Shown piece by piece: positions 26,830 through 36,780 of a stretch of 64,000 nt of DNA (position 1 is the first letter of the stretch; each line of letters starts with the position of its first letter). This DNA comes from Brevibacillus migulae. GTDB lineage: Bacteria > Bacillota > Bacilli > Brevibacillales > Brevibacillaceae. The stretch covers positions 1-64,000 of the forward strand of contig NZ_SDKD01000004.1 in assembly GCF_004521915.1 (NCBI RefSeq), written 5' to 3'. The notes beneath the pieces were generated by a model. It saw nothing but the letters and a program-made list of their open reading frames with translations. It made no database searches and was not told where the DNA came from. Both the position numbers and the translations under genes were made by a program.

Positions 26830-28329
26830 ATGCAATTCGCCGATTGGAAAGACTGGCTCCAGCAACGCATCAAGCCGCTGGTCCAGCGCAGCAGCAATAC
26901 GATCAAGACGATTTCAAATCGTACATACAATTTTGTCCGTGAACATAAAAAACAGACAGCGATTGTTGCCGGTGCGGCAGTGATGTTGACATCGGTCACG
27001 GCATACGCCGAATACTACTATGAGAGCAACATCATTCCGATTTATCACGTGGTGGTGAACGGAAAAGAGATTGGTGTCGTAAATAGTCCGGAAGTCATAC
27101 ATAATTGGGCAAGCACCAAGCTGGAAGCTGAAAAGGCGAAATCCGGCATGACGTTGAAAATCACTGACTACATCACGTTTCAGGAAGAACGCGTGTATAA
27201 AGGTGCTTACGATAACGAAGCAGCCATCGCAGCCCTTTCCGATGTAGCCAATCTCAAAGTCGAAGCGACCAAAATCGTCGTGAATGGCGAGGTCGTCGGC
27301 TACGCACCTGATAAGCAGACTGCAGATGCCGTCATGGCCAAGCTCAAAGCAAAATATGCAGGAATCCCTCTCGATGCAGGAAAGAAACAAGCAGTAGCAG
27401 CAGCATCGGTTCCCGTATCGAAATCCGATGAGTTAAAGCAAGTCCGATTCAAAGAGGACGTGAAATTGGAGAGCGATACGGTTCCGGCAGCACAAGTGCT
27501 GTCAGAGGACAAGCTTGAGGAGCTGCTCAGCAAAGGCACATTCAAACAGGTGACGCATACCGTAGTGGAGGGAGATACGATCTCTGGCATTGCCCAAAAA
27601 TACGGAATTCGTCAAAAAGATATTTATGCCAACAACCCTGGCGTTACGGAAGATACAGTTCTGCAGCTCGATCAGCAGTTGAATGTGACCGCGATACGTC
27701 CGCTGGTAACGGTGCAGGTCGTGGAACAGGTAGAGCGTGAGGAAGAAATTCCTTATGTCGTACAGACTCGCAATAACGACAAGCTGCCAAAGGGCGAAAC
27801 GAAAGTCGTCCAAAATGGGCAGGAAGGCAAGAAGCTTGTCCAATATGAAGTCGTGAAAGAAAATGGACAAGTATCCGAACGAAAAGTATTGAAGCAAGAA
27901 GTATTGGAACAGCCAGTCGCGCAAATCGTGGAACGCGGCACTAAAGTCATCCCTTCTCGCGGGACAGGCCGTTTCTCTTGGCCGGCAAGCGGCTATATCA
28001 GCAGCGGTTTTGGCCAGCGTTGGGGCAGAATGCATAAAGGGATCGACATCGCCGGATCCGGTTCGGTCAAAGCTGCGGATAACGGTCGAGTCGTTTCCGC
28101 AGGCTGGAATGGCGATTACGGGAATTGCGTCATCATCGACCATGGCAACGGCATGCAGACGTTGTACGGCCATATGAGATCCATCAAGGTAAACGTTGGC
28201 GATGTGGTCGCACAGGGCAAAGCCATCGGGGTCATGGGTTCCACAGGTGATTCCACCGGCGTCCACCTCCATTTCGAGGTGCTCCGCAACGGATCGCCGC
28301 AAAACCCAATGCGCTACCTTTCCCGATAA
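26830..28329 (+). CDS. M23 metallopeptidase with LysM and G5 domains
   Basis: The 499-residue cell-wall protein has a basic N-terminus, one membrane segment (about 38-55, QTAIVAGAAVMLTSVTAYA), a mixed linker, LysM at about 238-285 (THTVVEGDTISGIAQKYGIR), G5 at about 292-365 (EEIPYVVQTRN) and a C-terminal M23 domain. The M23 part holds HKGIDIAG, YGHM and HLHFEV, the zinc and catalytic residues, so it should be an active endopeptidase on peptidoglycan. It lies immediately upstream of walRK, which controls wall hydrolases in Bacillales. Confidence 0.9.
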   Translation: MQFADWKDWLQQRIKPLVQRSSNTIKTISNRTYNFVREHKKQTAIVAGAAVMLTSVTAYAEYYYESNIIPIYHVVVNGKEIGVVNSPEVIHNWASTKLEAEKAKSGMTLKITDYITFQEERVYKGAYDNEAAIAALSDVANLKVEATKIVVNGEVVGYAPDKQTADAVMAKLKAKYAGIPLDAGKKQAVAAASVPVSKSDELKQVRFKEDVKLESDTVPAAQVLSEDKLEELLSKGTFKQVTHTVVEGDTISGIAQKYGIRQKDIYANNPGVTEDTVLQLDQQLNVTAIRPLVTVQVVEQVEREEEIPYVVQTRNNDKLPKGETKVVQNGQEGKKLVQYEVVKENGQVSERKVLKQEVLEQPVAQIVERGTKVIPSRGTGRFSWPASGYISSGFGQRWGRMHKGIDIAGSGSVKAADNGRVVSAGWNGDYGNCVIIDHGNGMQTLYGHMRSIKVNVGDVVAQGKAIGVMGSTGDSTGVHLHFEVLRNGSPQNPMRYLSR

Positions 28330-28348
28330 GAAAATGAATCATACAATC

Positions 28349-28388
28349 ACAGGCCTTTCCTTATCTATTAGGGAGGGCCTGTTCTTTA
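28349..28388 (+). terminator. Possible terminator after the M23 peptidase gene
   Basis: Arms ACAGGCCTTTCC and GGGAGGGCCTGT are mostly complementary; the T run (TTCTTTATT) is short. Confidence 0.5.
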
Positions 28389-28473
28389 TTGTGCCGTAGG
28401 TGGCGCTGGGTAAATTAGGCGGCAGGAAATCGGTTGGTAGAGTGGAAATGTATCAGGAAGGAAGGTGAGCGTG

Positions 28474-29178
28474 ATGGCGAAACTGTTGGTCGTGGATGAC
28501 GAAAGACCAATCGCAGATATATTGAAATTTACCTTTGAAAAAGAAGGGCACCAAGTCATATGCGCTTACGATGGGGAAGAGGCGATCGAGCTGGTCAAGC
28601 AGGAAAAGCCCGATCTGATTTTGCTCGACGTGATGCTCCCTGGAAAGGACGGCATGGAGGTATGCCGGATTGTCAGGCAGACCATTGACGTGCCCATTAT
28701 CATGCTGACCGCGAAGGATTCCGAGGTGGATAAGGTGCTTGGGCTCGAGCTGGGAGCCGACGATTATGTGACGAAGCCATACAGTGCACGTGAGCTGATT
28801 GCCCGTGTGCGCGCTCAGCTGCGCAGGCAGAAGCCGAGAAACGAAGCACAGAACGAGCATCTGCTGCGGGTCCATGAATTGGAGATCGATTTGCAATCCT
28901 ATACGGTGTTGAAGCAGGGAGAAGGTCTCGATCTGACGCACCGGGAGTTTGAGCTGCTCGTCTATTTGACGCGGCACCAGGGACAGGTATTGACGCGCGA
29001 GCATTTGCTGCAGGCGGTGTGGGGATTTGACTATTTTGGCGATGCTCGCACGGTTGATGTGACGGTCCGCAGGTTGCGGGAAAAGATCGAGGATGATCCC
29101 AGCGATCCGAAATACATCATTACGCGCCGTGGACTCGGGTATGCCTTGCGCAATCCGGGGCAAGGAGGAAGTGTCTGA
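28474..29178 (+). CDS. walR: Essential response regulator WalR (YycF)
   Basis: The 234-residue OmpR-type regulator has a receiver domain with the acidic pocket DDE (8-10), phospho-acceptor Asp52 in [13 protein letters not shown] and Lys in TKPYS, then a winged helix domain ([31 protein letters not shown]). It controls peptidoglycan turnover and is essential in low-GC Gram-positives. The ATG at 28474 gives the usual MAKxLVVDDE start with GGAAGGTGAG upstream; GTG codons at 28465 and 28471 are in frame. It overlaps walK by one base. Confidence 0.96.
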   Translation: MAKLLVVDDERPIADILKFTFEKEGHQVICAYDGEEAIELVKQEKPDLILLDVMLPGKDGMEVCRIVRQTIDVPIIMLTAKDSEVDKVLGLELGADDYVTKPYSARELIARVRAQLRRQKPRNEAQNEHLLRVHELEIDLQSYTVLKQGEGLDLTHREFELLVYLTRHQGQVLTREHLLQAVWGFDYFGDARTVDVTVRRLREKIEDDPSDPKYIITRRGLGYALRNPGQGGSV

Positions 29179-31019
29179 TGTTTCGGGCACGTTTTTTCAA
29201 GACCGTCCAGTGGAAACTGGTCGTCATGTACATGCTGCTGATCCTGATCGCGATGCAGTTTATTGCGGCCTACTTTTCGCGGGAAGTGGAGAGCTACTAT
29301 ACCAACACGTTTACGGAAAGCTTGAATTCGCAGGCGACCCTGCTGTCCATCCACCTGGAGCGCAATCTAGCCCTGCAGCGGGACGGAAAAGAAGCTTCGG
29401 ACGACGAGATGCGCGAGGGTATCTCGTATTTGATCAGCAACTTGGTCGTGCCCAACGGAGCGAAAATCCAGGTCGTCGATCAAAATGGATATGTCATCAG
29501 CACCACGGAAAACGAAAAGTCCGTCATCGGGCAACGGACGGCTCAGCCCGAAGTGACGATTGCCTTGCTGGGGACGCGAAACGAATCGCTGCGCATCGAC
29601 CCCAAGACGGGCAATCGGGTAAAGGTGCTGGCCGTGCCGGTCAAAGGGGATAACATCGTGTACGGGGCTGTCTACATGATGGCGCCGATGGAGGAAGTGT
29701 ATACGACGATCCGCAAGATTACCAACATTCTCGCGACAGGTACGGGGATCGCCCTGTTGTTTACAGCAGGGCTGGGGGTCGTGCTGGCCCGAACGATTAC
29801 CATCCCGGTGAAAGCGATGACGAGACAGGCACAGGCGGTAGCGGACGGCGATTTCAACCGCAGTGTGAAAATCAACGACGATGATGAGATCGGCCAGCTC
29901 GGCATGGCGTTCAACCATATGACCGAGCGCTTGCGGGAAGCCATCCTGCTGCAAGAGGAAGAGCGGGAAAAGCTGGCCGGGATCTTGAGCAATATGAGCG
30001 ACGGGGTGATCGCGACCAGCCGTGACGGTCACATCATCCTGCTGAATCGCTCGGCAGAAGAAATGCTGCAAATCAAGATGGTGGATGTAGTCGCCCAGGG
30101 CAAAACCCTTTACGATCTGCTGAAGCTGCCGCCCGAAGAGGAAATGCCGCTGTTTGAAGAGGGAGAGGCCAAGCCGCTCATGATCGAGATGATGCTGGCC
30201 AATCGGGAACTCGTCATGCTGCGGGTCACCTTTACGGAGCTGAAGCAGGACAGCGGGAAAAAGGGCGGGATCATTGCTGTATTGCAGGATGTGACGGAGC
30301 ACGTCAGGCTGGAGCAGCAGCGCCGTGAATTTGTCGCGAATGTCTCCCATGAGCTGCGTACGCCGCTGACGACGATCAAAAGCTACGTGGAGGCGCTCAT
30401 CGATGGTGCGGTCGAGGACAAGGAACTGTCGCAGCGCTTTTTGCACGTGACGATGAGCGAGACCGAGCGCATGATACGGCTGGTCAACGATCTTTTGCAG
30501 CTGTCACGCTTTGATTCCCAGGGTGTGCAGCTTCATCGCAAAAGCATGGATGTGGGCGCAGTGCTGCATTACGCTGCGGACCGCTTTTCCCTCATGGGCG
30601 AGCAAAATGGCATTCTCTTCACGCTGGATATGGAACCGTCCATTCCGCAAGTGCTCGCCGATCAGGATGCAATCACACAGGTATTGGACAATCTGTTGTC
30701 CAATGCGATCAAATACACGCCAAGCGGCGGCTCTGTCACGTTGAGCGCCCGGAAAAACGAGCGGAAAGGGCGCGTCTACATCAGCGTCAGCGATACCGGG
30801 ATCGGGATTCCCAGCCGTGATCAAAAACGGATTTTCGAGCGTTTCTATCGGGTGGATAAAGCACGTTCACGTGAAAAGGGCGGGACGGGACTCGGTCTGG
30901 CCATCGCCCGCGAGCTGGTCAAGTCGCATGGGGCTGATATCGATATCGTCAGCGAATGGAACGAAGGAACGACGGTTACCTTTTGGCTTCCGTATGCGAA
31001 AGGAGGAGAAGTCGCATGA
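29178..31019 (+). CDS. walK: Sensor histidine kinase WalK (YycG)
   Basis: The 613-residue kinase has two membrane segments (about 14-34 and 186-207) around an extracellular sensor domain, then HAMP (IPVKAMTRQAQAVADGDFN), a PAS domain (about 265-370), HisKA with His391 in NVSHELRTPLTTI, and an ATPase domain with NLLSNAIKY, DTGIGIP and GGTGLGLAIA. It phosphorylates WalR and senses wall status. It overlaps walR by one base and yycH by four. Confidence 0.96.
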   Translation: MFRARFFKTVQWKLVVMYMLLILIAMQFIAAYFSREVESYYTNTFTESLNSQATLLSIHLERNLALQRDGKEASDDEMREGISYLISNLVVPNGAKIQVVDQNGYVISTTENEKSVIGQRTAQPEVTIALLGTRNESLRIDPKTGNRVKVLAVPVKGDNIVYGAVYMMAPMEEVYTTIRKITNILATGTGIALLFTAGLGVVLARTITIPVKAMTRQAQAVADGDFNRSVKINDDDEIGQLGMAFNHMTERLREAILLQEEEREKLAGILSNMSDGVIATSRDGHIILLNRSAEEMLQIKMVDVVAQGKTLYDLLKLPPEEEMPLFEEGEAKPLMIEMMLANRELVMLRVTFTELKQDSGKKGGIIAVLQDVTEHVRLEQQRREFVANVSHELRTPLTTIKSYVEALIDGAVEDKELSQRFLHVTMSETERMIRLVNDLLQLSRFDSQGVQLHRKSMDVGAVLHYAADRFSLMGEQNGILFTLDMEPSIPQVLADQDAITQVLDNLLSNAIKYTPSGGSVTLSARKNERKGRVYISVSDTGIGIPSRDQKRIFERFYRVDKARSREKGGTGLGLAIARELVKSHGADIDIVSEWNEGTTVTFWLPYAKGGEVA

Positions 31020-32440
31020 GCAATTGGTTAGAGACATCAAAGACCTTGCTTCTTTCCTTGCTCATTTTGCTCAGCTTCTTCCTGACCTCGATCCTGTGGA
31101 GCTATCAGCCGCAATTCCAGTTCATTGAACAGGTCGAGTACGTGGAGTCCAAGCCGGTGCAGACCCGGCAGCTGGAGGAGCTGGTAACGCCGGAGTCGAT
31201 CATCTTTCATTATGGAGAGGATCGCCATACGCGGATTTATGCCAACAGCGGGTATGGGCAATTTCGCAACATCCAGGAAGATATGGAGAAATGGTATTTT
31301 AACAACCTGACGTACTATCCGCTTACCGAAGAAAAGTGGACGGCTTTGACCCGCGATTACAAAGGGCTGGAAATACAATTTCGCGATGAGGTTCCCCTCA
31401 GCGTCATCAATCAGCTGTTCATGATCAACGGCGAAGTCAATGAGCAGCTGAAAGCGATCGATCGAGTCTGGCTCTACTATCAAGAGGATGAGAACATTGT
31501 CTATGCGCTGTTTATGTCCAAGCAGGACAAACTGATCTACCGGGCTCGTACGGTGGTCAGCCCAAAAGAGCTGCTGGAGACGTATCTTCCCTTGGGCAAC
31601 CCGATGCCGGAGCAGATCATGAAGATCGTCAAGACGACGACGGATGTGAATGTCAGCTACTTGCGCCTCCCGTATTGGCAGATCTATTATTTGCCGAAAA
31701 ATCCGTGGAAGATGCAAAAATATCTGTATAACTATCTCCCCGTCACCGAGGATCAGCTGATGGATGCTTACTTTTTGGATCGCAATCTGGTCCGACGCAT
31801 CGTGGAGCGGGACAAGACGGTGATCTTTACGGACGGGAGCCGCTCGATTCAGCTGCAGCCGGATACGCAGTACATTACCTATACCGATCCTGCCTTTCAG
31901 CAAGGGACAAAAGAGCTGACCAGCGAGGAAAAGGTGCGGGAAGCCATCAGCTTCGTCAACAAGCATCTTGGCTGGACCGACATTTTTCATTTCGAAAGCA
32001 TCGTGGAAAATGAATCGGGTACGGATGTGATTACCTTCCGTCAATTTGTCGGGCCGTATCCATTGATCAGCCAGACCGCGCAAAAGCTGGATACGATCAG
32101 GATCGTAGCGGAGCAGGGACAGGTCGTGTCGATCAACCGCTCCTTGATTGATCTGGACAAATATATCGATAACCGGGAATGGACGGTCATGTCCGGACCG
32201 GAGCTGTTTGAGCATCTGCGCAACAACCGCATCGTGGACACCAATCAGGTGCAAAATGCGTATCTGGCTTATGCCGTCCAGGTTCATCAAGGCTATGTAG
32301 AGCTGACGCCTGCATGGGTCGTGGAAACGCTGGATCAAAAAAGCCATGTGATCACGATGCCATCCTTGCAAAAGGGAGGGGAATGGAGTGGATTGGAGCA
32401 AAACAAAAACAATTCTAATCTGGGCGTTTCTGTTCCTTGA
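31016..32440 (+). CDS. yycH: WalRK regulatory protein YycH
   Basis: The 474-residue protein has an N-terminal membrane anchor (LLLSLLILLSFFLTSILWSY) and an extracytoplasmic region with YycH features (YLPKNPWKM, IFTDGSRSIQ). In Bacillus YycH and YycI bind the WalK membrane segments and restrain its activity. The ATG at 31016 follows GGAGGAG and overlaps the walK stop; the open frame extends 20 codons upstream. It overlaps yycI by 53 bases. Confidence 0.92.
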   Translation: MSNWLETSKTLLLSLLILLSFFLTSILWSYQPQFQFIEQVEYVESKPVQTRQLEELVTPESIIFHYGEDRHTRIYANSGYGQFRNIQEDMEKWYFNNLTYYPLTEEKWTALTRDYKGLEIQFRDEVPLSVINQLFMINGEVNEQLKAIDRVWLYYQEDENIVYALFMSKQDKLIYRARTVVSPKELLETYLPLGNPMPEQIMKIVKTTTDVNVSYLRLPYWQIYYLPKNPWKMQKYLYNYLPVTEDQLMDAYFLDRNLVRRIVERDKTVIFTDGSRSIQLQPDTQYITYTDPAFQQGTKELTSEEKVREAISFVNKHLGWTDIFHFESIVENESGTDVITFRQFVGPYPLISQTAQKLDTIRIVAEQGQVVSINRSLIDLDKYIDNREWTVMSGPELFEHLRNNRIVDTNQVQNAYLAYAVQVHQGYVELTPAWVVETLDQKSHVITMPSLQKGGEWSGLEQNKNNSNLGVSVP

Positions 32441-33179
32441 CCTGTTTTTGGGCTATCAGGTGTATGCCTCCCGATCGGAGCAGTGGCTGGATGCCGAGGC
32501 GGTGCAGGGCAGCAAGTGGGACATTGAGCTGTATTTGCGCCAGCAGCGGATCAGCCTGATGGCAGACGTGCCGCAGGAGACCCCGGAAATGAAATACGTG
32601 AATGTAGAGAACTATGGCTTTCATATCCTGGCCTTGCAAGAGCTGCAGGGGCTGCATATCACCGTGGAAAATGATCGTTCGGCGATCACGGCAAAGCTCA
32701 ACCGGCCGGTACCGATCGATAAAAAAATCGAGCGTGAAGATCTGCTCCGCCTGCTTGGCGATCAGTTGCTGTATGTGGACCAGTATCGCGCCGATCCATA
32801 TCTGGCTAGCCAGCAGAGCATCCGTTACTGGCAGCTGCACGGAAAATACCCGATCTTCAATGCGCCACTGGATATTTTCCTGCGGGACAATCTGGTAACG
32901 GGGTACAGCCAGACTTATTTCCATATCCGCAGCCAAGGCTCGGGACGTCAGGTCATATCAGCGTATACCGGACTTCGTTCTCTGGTAGAAAAAGAAGTGA
33001 TCAAGCCAGGAGAAAAAATTGAGAGCGTCACGCTTGGTTATTTCGGTTATCATTATGATGCGGACATACAGGTGCTCGCACCCGTCTGGCGTGTGATCCA
33101 TGACGGAAAAATCGATTATATCAACGGCTTTACAGGTGCGCTCGAACTGCCTCTCGATGCGAGAAAGGTAGTGCAATAG
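32388..33179 (+). CDS. yycI: WalRK regulatory protein YycI
   Basis: The 263-residue protein has a single N-terminal membrane segment (MDWSKTKTILIWAFLFLDLF) and an extracytoplasmic domain ending VIHDGKIDYINGFTGALE, typical of YycI. It acts with YycH on WalK. GTG start, overlapping yycH by 53 bases; the ribosome site GGGAGGGG lies inside the yycH reading frame. Confidence 0.92.
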   Translation: MDWSKTKTILIWAFLFLDLFLGYQVYASRSEQWLDAEAVQGSKWDIELYLRQQRISLMADVPQETPEMKYVNVENYGFHILALQELQGLHITVENDRSAITAKLNRPVPIDKKIEREDLLRLLGDQLLYVDQYRADPYLASQQSIRYWQLHGKYPIFNAPLDIFLRDNLVTGYSQTYFHIRSQGSGRQVISAYTGLRSLVEKEVIKPGEKIESVTLGYFGYHYDADIQVLAPVWRVIHDGKIDYINGFTGALELPLDARKVVQ

Positions 33180-33210
33180 ATTACAGCTTTTGAGAAAAAG
33201 GGGATGCAGC

Positions 33211-33999
33211 ATGAGATTTAGCGTATTGGCGAGCGGCAGTACCGGCAATGCGATCTACGTAGGCACGGATCATACGTCGCTCTTGATCGATGTGGGGATC
33301 ACCGGCAAACAGGCAGAGGCTGCTCTCGAGGAAATCGGCGTGAAGCCGTCTGAGCTGAAAGGCATCCTGGTGACCCACGAGCATGTGGACCATATCAAAG
33401 GAATCGGCGTCATGGCTCGTCGTTATAACATTCCGATCTATGCCAATCTCAAGACATGGAACGAGCTGGATGGGCAGATCGGCACGATCAAGGAAGAGCA
33501 GCGGCAGACGTTTGAAGTGGGCGAACGCCGGGAATTCGAAGACCTTGGCGTCGAGTCGTTCGGGATTTCCCATGACGCAGCGGAGCCGATGGGCTTTTGC
33601 TTTTATCACGGCAAGAAAAAACTGAGCGTGGCTACCGATCTGGGCTATGTCAGCAGCAAGATCGTCGAGACCATCCAGGGTGCGGATGCGTATGTGTTTG
33701 AATCCAATCATGACGTGGAAATGCTGCGGATGTCCCAATATCCGTGGAGCATCAAGCGCCGGATTCTGAGCGATGTCGGACACTTGTCCAATGAAGCGGC
33801 AGGTGAGGCCCTGGGCGATTTTCTGCGGGGACAAGGCGAGCGGGTCTTTCTGGCCCACTTGAGCAAAGAGAACAACATGATGGAGTTAGCCAAGCTGACC
33901 GTAAAGAATATTCTGGAGGAAAGAGGCCTTTCTGTCGGACAAGATGTTCATTTGCGGGAGACATTTCCGCATCGTCCTACGAGATTGGAGGAGCTATAG
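33211..33999 (+). CDS. walJ: MBL-fold hydrolase WalJ (YycJ)
   Basis: The 262-residue metallo-beta-lactamase-fold protein shows SVLASGSTGNAIYV, the metal-binding THEHVDHIKG, SHDAAEPMGF, ATDLGYVS and FESNHDVEMLR. Homologues are associated with DNA metabolism and cell-wall/division coordination and have been reported as 5'-3' exonucleases. The ATG at 33211 follows AAAGGGGATGCAGC; seven codons are open upstream. It ends the wal operon. Confidence 0.93.
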   Translation: MRFSVLASGSTGNAIYVGTDHTSLLIDVGITGKQAEAALEEIGVKPSELKGILVTHEHVDHIKGIGVMARRYNIPIYANLKTWNELDGQIGTIKEEQRQTFEVGERREFEDLGVESFGISHDAAEPMGFCFYHGKKKLSVATDLGYVSSKIVETIQGADAYVFESNHDVEMLRMSQYPWSIKRRILSDVGHLSNEAAGEALGDFLRGQGERVFLAHLSKENNMMELAKLTVKNILEERGLSVGQDVHLRETFPHRPTRLEEL

Positions 34000-34291
34000 T
34001 CGGTTCGACCGCCGCATCCTGAGAATGTCCGCCTGAAGCGGCATGTCCATCTTTGCGCGGCAAATCCTTTTGGGTGATGGTATAGAGGTCGAAGGGCTGG
34101 ATCTGGCGGCCAAGCTGCTTATCGATGGTCTGCGCCTGCTGCAACAGCTCGTCCTTCGTGAACAATCCTTTTTGGATAAAGAGCTCGATCATGGCGTGGA
34201 GAAGCACGGTGTTTTGGTAATCCGTTTCCTGCAGGTCGGCCATCTTGGCGATCAGATTCACTTCATCCATCACGGAGCGCCTGTTGGTCAT
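33977..34291 (-). CDS. Hypothetical protein convergent with walJ
   Basis: The 104-residue protein begins MTNRRSVMDEVNLIAKMADL, with a mostly helical first 75 residues and a Gly/His/Pro-rich tail. AAAGGGCTGATAG precedes this ATG; a further ATG lies six codons upstream. Its 3' end overlaps the walJ 3' end by 23 bases in convergent orientation. No family was recognised. Confidence 0.6.
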   Translation of the reverse strand: MTNRRSVMDEVNLIAKMADLQETDYQNTVLLHAMIELFIQKGLFTKDELLQQAQTIDKQLGRQIQPFDLYTITQKDLPRKDGHAASGGHSQDAAVEPTIAPPIS

Positions 34292-34516
34292 CTCTATCAG
34301 CCCTTTCATGGTTAAGAGAGTCGTATATGTTAGATTTCCCTTTTTTTCCTATCCTTATGCTTGAGAAATGCGGGTCATTCCACAATCTTTCCATATTTCT
34401 CACGCTACTTTGCCGAAAGCGATTCGTATACTAATACGTGTAAGGCTTACACAAGGCCAAGTATATTCAGCCACAAAAGCTGTAAACATAGGAATGAAAG
34501 AAAGGAGAGAGCAATC

Positions 34517-35755
34517 ATGGGTTTTTATGATGACATGTATGAAATGGAGCGAAAAAAACGTCGTGAGTCAGGCATGGGGAAAACCATCCTGACATCGGTG
34601 ACCTCGGCGGTGATCGGGGGATTGGTCGTTCTTTTGATGATGCCCGCGATCTCCAAGACCGGCTATGTAAATACGCTGGAGCCAAGCACCGTAAATGCGA
34701 TGACCGATAGCGCAGCGGGATCGACAGTCGTGGCTCAGCCCATCTCGTTGAATGTGGACACGGCAACCGTGCGTGCGGTAGAGAAGGTGGAAAAAGCGGT
34801 CGTCGGGGTGATTAACATCCGCCGTGTTAACGGTGACTGGTTCAGCCAGCGTCAGCAATCCGTGGAAAGCGGCGAAGGCTCCGGTGTCATTTTTGAAAAA
34901 GTGAATGGAAAGGCCCACATCATCACCAACAATCACGTGATCGACGGCGCAAGTCAGGTCGAAGTCGTGCTGCCGACCGGCGAAAAGGTAGATGCCAAGG
35001 TGCTGGGAGCAGACAGCCTGACCGACTTGGCCGTATTGGAAATTGACGGCTCCAAGGTCACCACCGTCGCAGAGTTGGGCGACTCTTCAAAATTGAAAGT
35101 GGGAGAACCGGCGATCGCGATCGGGAACCCGCTTGGACTGAAATTCTCCCGCACGGTCACCCAAGGGATCATCAGCTCGCTGGAACGCTCCATGCCTGTC
35201 GATGTGAATGAAGACGGTCAAAACGACTGGGAGCTGGACGTCCTGCAAACCGATGCGGCGATCAACCCGGGGAACAGCGGCGGCGCCTTGGTCAATATCC
35301 AAGGTCAGGTCATCGGGATCAATACGCTGAAGATCGCGCGTGAAGGGGTAGAGGGCTTGGGCTTCGCTCTGCCGATCAATGACGTGAAAAAGATCGTGAA
35401 TGACTTGAAAACAGATGGTACATTGAAACGCGCTTATCTCGGCATCGAGCCATATGACTTGGTGAACGTGCCGCGCTACCATTGGAAAGAAACACTGAAC
35501 CTGCCAAATGACGTGCAATCCGGTATCGTCGTCATGAGCCAGGTAGCACCGTTCTCTCCAGCGGGCAAAGCAGGTCTGCGTCAGTACGACGTCATCACCA
35601 AGCTGGATGGCCAAGATGTGAGCAACGGTGCGCAGCTGCGCAAGTTCCTCACCTTGAACAAGAAAGCCGGCGACAGTGTGGACGTGACCTACTATCGTGA
35701 TGGATTCATGAAGAAGACGACTGTGAAGCTGGGAAGCCAGCCAGAGCAGAACTAA
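34517..35755 (+). CDS. htrA: HtrA/DegP-type membrane-anchored serine protease
   Basis: The 412-residue protein has a cytoplasmic start MGFYDDMYEMERKKRRES, one membrane segment (about 25-45), a trypsin-like domain with the triad His in TNNHVID, Asp in LTDLAVLEI and Ser in NPGNSGGAL, and a C-terminal PDZ domain (AYLGIEPYDL to the end). It degrades misfolded exported proteins. The ATG at 34517 follows AAAGGAGAGAG; the upstream 52 codons of open frame are not protein-like. It follows walJ as in Bacillus (yyxA/htrC). Confidence 0.94.
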   Translation: MGFYDDMYEMERKKRRESGMGKTILTSVTSAVIGGLVVLLMMPAISKTGYVNTLEPSTVNAMTDSAAGSTVVAQPISLNVDTATVRAVEKVEKAVVGVINIRRVNGDWFSQRQQSVESGEGSGVIFEKVNGKAHIITNNHVIDGASQVEVVLPTGEKVDAKVLGADSLTDLAVLEIDGSKVTTVAELGDSSKLKVGEPAIAIGNPLGLKFSRTVTQGIISSLERSMPVDVNEDGQNDWELDVLQTDAAINPGNSGGALVNIQGQVIGINTLKIAREGVEGLGFALPINDVKKIVNDLKTDGTLKRAYLGIEPYDLVNVPRYHWKETLNLPNDVQSGIVVMSQVAPFSPAGKAGLRQYDVITKLDGQDVSNGAQLRKFLTLNKKAGDSVDVTYYRDGFMKKTTVKLGSQPEQN

Positions 35756-35768
35756 GGAATAGAGGAGA

Positions 35769-35802
35769 AGGAGGTGCTTTCGGGCGCCTCTTTCTTTTTT
35801 TT
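35769..35802 (+). terminator. Terminator of htrA
   Basis: GAGGTGC and GCGCCTC form a seven-pair stem with a six-base loop; the downstream run contains mostly T residues. Confidence 0.8.
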
Positions 35803-35882
35803 CGAAATCATGGGTAAAATAAGGGAGAGTTGGTTGAACCCGAACGGAATTCGATACGTTAACAATAGGAGCGATGTACAAG

Positions 35883-36125
35883 ATGAATCAAACACAGCTG
35901 CGTATACAAGGAAAAGACTACGATATTTACCCGGAACATGGGATCCGCGTGGTGTGCATGGAGCATGTCGAGCAGGAGCTGGACGAGTACGTGGACAAGT
36001 ATGAGGTGGCGCCGGATACGTTTGCCCGCGCGGATGTGGAGGATGCCGCGCTGACGGATACATGCATGGTATGCGGAGCGGAAGGCAAGATCGTGCTTTT
36101 GCATGTGAAAGGAAACCAGGGATAA
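35883..36125 (+). CDS. CxxH/CxxC family small protein
   Basis: The 80-residue protein contains [17 protein letters not shown] and CMVCG, a Cys/His set that likely binds zinc. Small CxxH/CxxC proteins directly upstream of rlmH are common in Bacillus. GGAGCGATG lies before the ATG at 35883; an in-frame ATG nine bases earlier is too close to that site. It ends one base before rlmH starts. Confidence 0.8.
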   Translation: MNQTQLRIQGKDYDIYPEHGIRVVCMEHVEQELDEYVDKYEVAPDTFARADVEDAALTDTCMVCGAEGKIVLLHVKGNQG

Positions 36126-36126
36126 G

Positions 36127-36606
36127 ATGCAGATTACGGTGATTAGCGTAGGGAAGTTGAAAGAGAAGTATTTGAAGGAAGGGATCGAGGAGTACAGCAA
36201 GCGGCTGTCGGCGTATTGCAAGCTGCAGCTGGTCGAGGTCAGCGATGAGAAGGCCCCGGAGGAAATGAGCGGCGCAGAGATGGAGCAGGTCAAGCGCAAG
36301 GAAGGCGAGCGAATCCTGGCGCAGATCAAGCAGGATCATTTTGTGATTGCCCTGGCGATTGAGGGGCAGATGTGGACATCGGAGAAGCTTTCCAGCGAGC
36401 TGGATAAGCTTGCTTTGCATGGGAAGAGCCAGGTCGCGTTTGTGATTGGCGGGTCCTTGGGGCTGGCGGATGCGGTGTTGAAGCGGGCCGATGTGCTGCT
36501 TTCGTTTTCCAAGATGACGTTTCCGCATCAGCTGGTGCGGTTGGTGTTGTTGGAGCAGGTTTATCGGGCGTTTCGGATTAGTCGGGGGGAACCGTATCAT
36601 AAATAA
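36127..36606 (+). CDS. rlmH: 23S rRNA (pseudouridine1915-N3)-methyltransferase RlmH
   Basis: The 159-residue SPOUT methyltransferase modifies pseudouridine 1915 in helix 69 of 23S rRNA. It begins [20 protein letters not shown], has [12 protein letters not shown] forming the cofactor knot and ends [21 protein letters not shown]. The final codons, GAACCGTATCATAAATAA, are the site used by SCC elements in staphylococci (there orfX). The same bases recur at 38.23 kb, so this gene end appears to be the island attachment site. Confidence 0.97.
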   Translation: MQITVISVGKLKEKYLKEGIEEYSKRLSAYCKLQLVEVSDEKAPEEMSGAEMEQVKRKEGERILAQIKQDHFVIALAIEGQMWTSEKLSSELDKLALHGKSQVAFVIGGSLGLADAVLKRADVLLSFSKMTFPHQLVRLVLLEQVYRAFRISRGEPYHK

Positions 36607-36622
36607 GGGCAAGTTTTTTTGG
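36589..36622 (+). repeat. att-like site A at the rlmH 3' end, with inverted-repeat tail
   Basis: The core CCGTATCATAAATAAGGGCA spans the rlmH stop codon. Over 24 bases it differs from site B (38232-38255) at two positions. Directly after the core, GGCAAGTTTTTTT is the inverse complement of AAAAAACTTGCC found just before core B. Direct repeats plus terminal inverted repeats are the layout of SCC elements. Confidence 0.75.
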
Positions 36623-36731
36623 AAAATCCCGCAGCGGGCTTGCAAAGACACTTTGCCGGGCATGGGTTGGGGACGGGCTACGCTCGGCGAAAAAGTCGGC
36701 GCAAACGGGCTTCAACGTGCTTTTTGGGGTC

Positions 36732-36780
36732 ACAGAACGATGAGGTACCTTGAAGGGGGTTTTTGCTCGTGGAAAGCAAA
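36732..36780 (+). repeat. Direct repeat 1 near the island edge
   Basis: ACGATGAGGTACCTTGAAGG and the following GGGTTTTTGCTCGTGGAAAG resemble the stretch at 38127-38170. About 34 of 44 bases agree, with no gaps. It lies 130 bases inside site A. Confidence 0.5.

Noticed and set aside
30862..30877. TTCACGTGAA inside walK resembling parS
   Set aside because: Only about 11 of 16 bases match; parS tolerates little change, and it lies in a conserved coding segment (ARSREKGGTG).
31037..32401. 454-codon minus-strand frame opposite yycH
   Set aside because: A shadow frame of yycH with no family likeness, despite its length.
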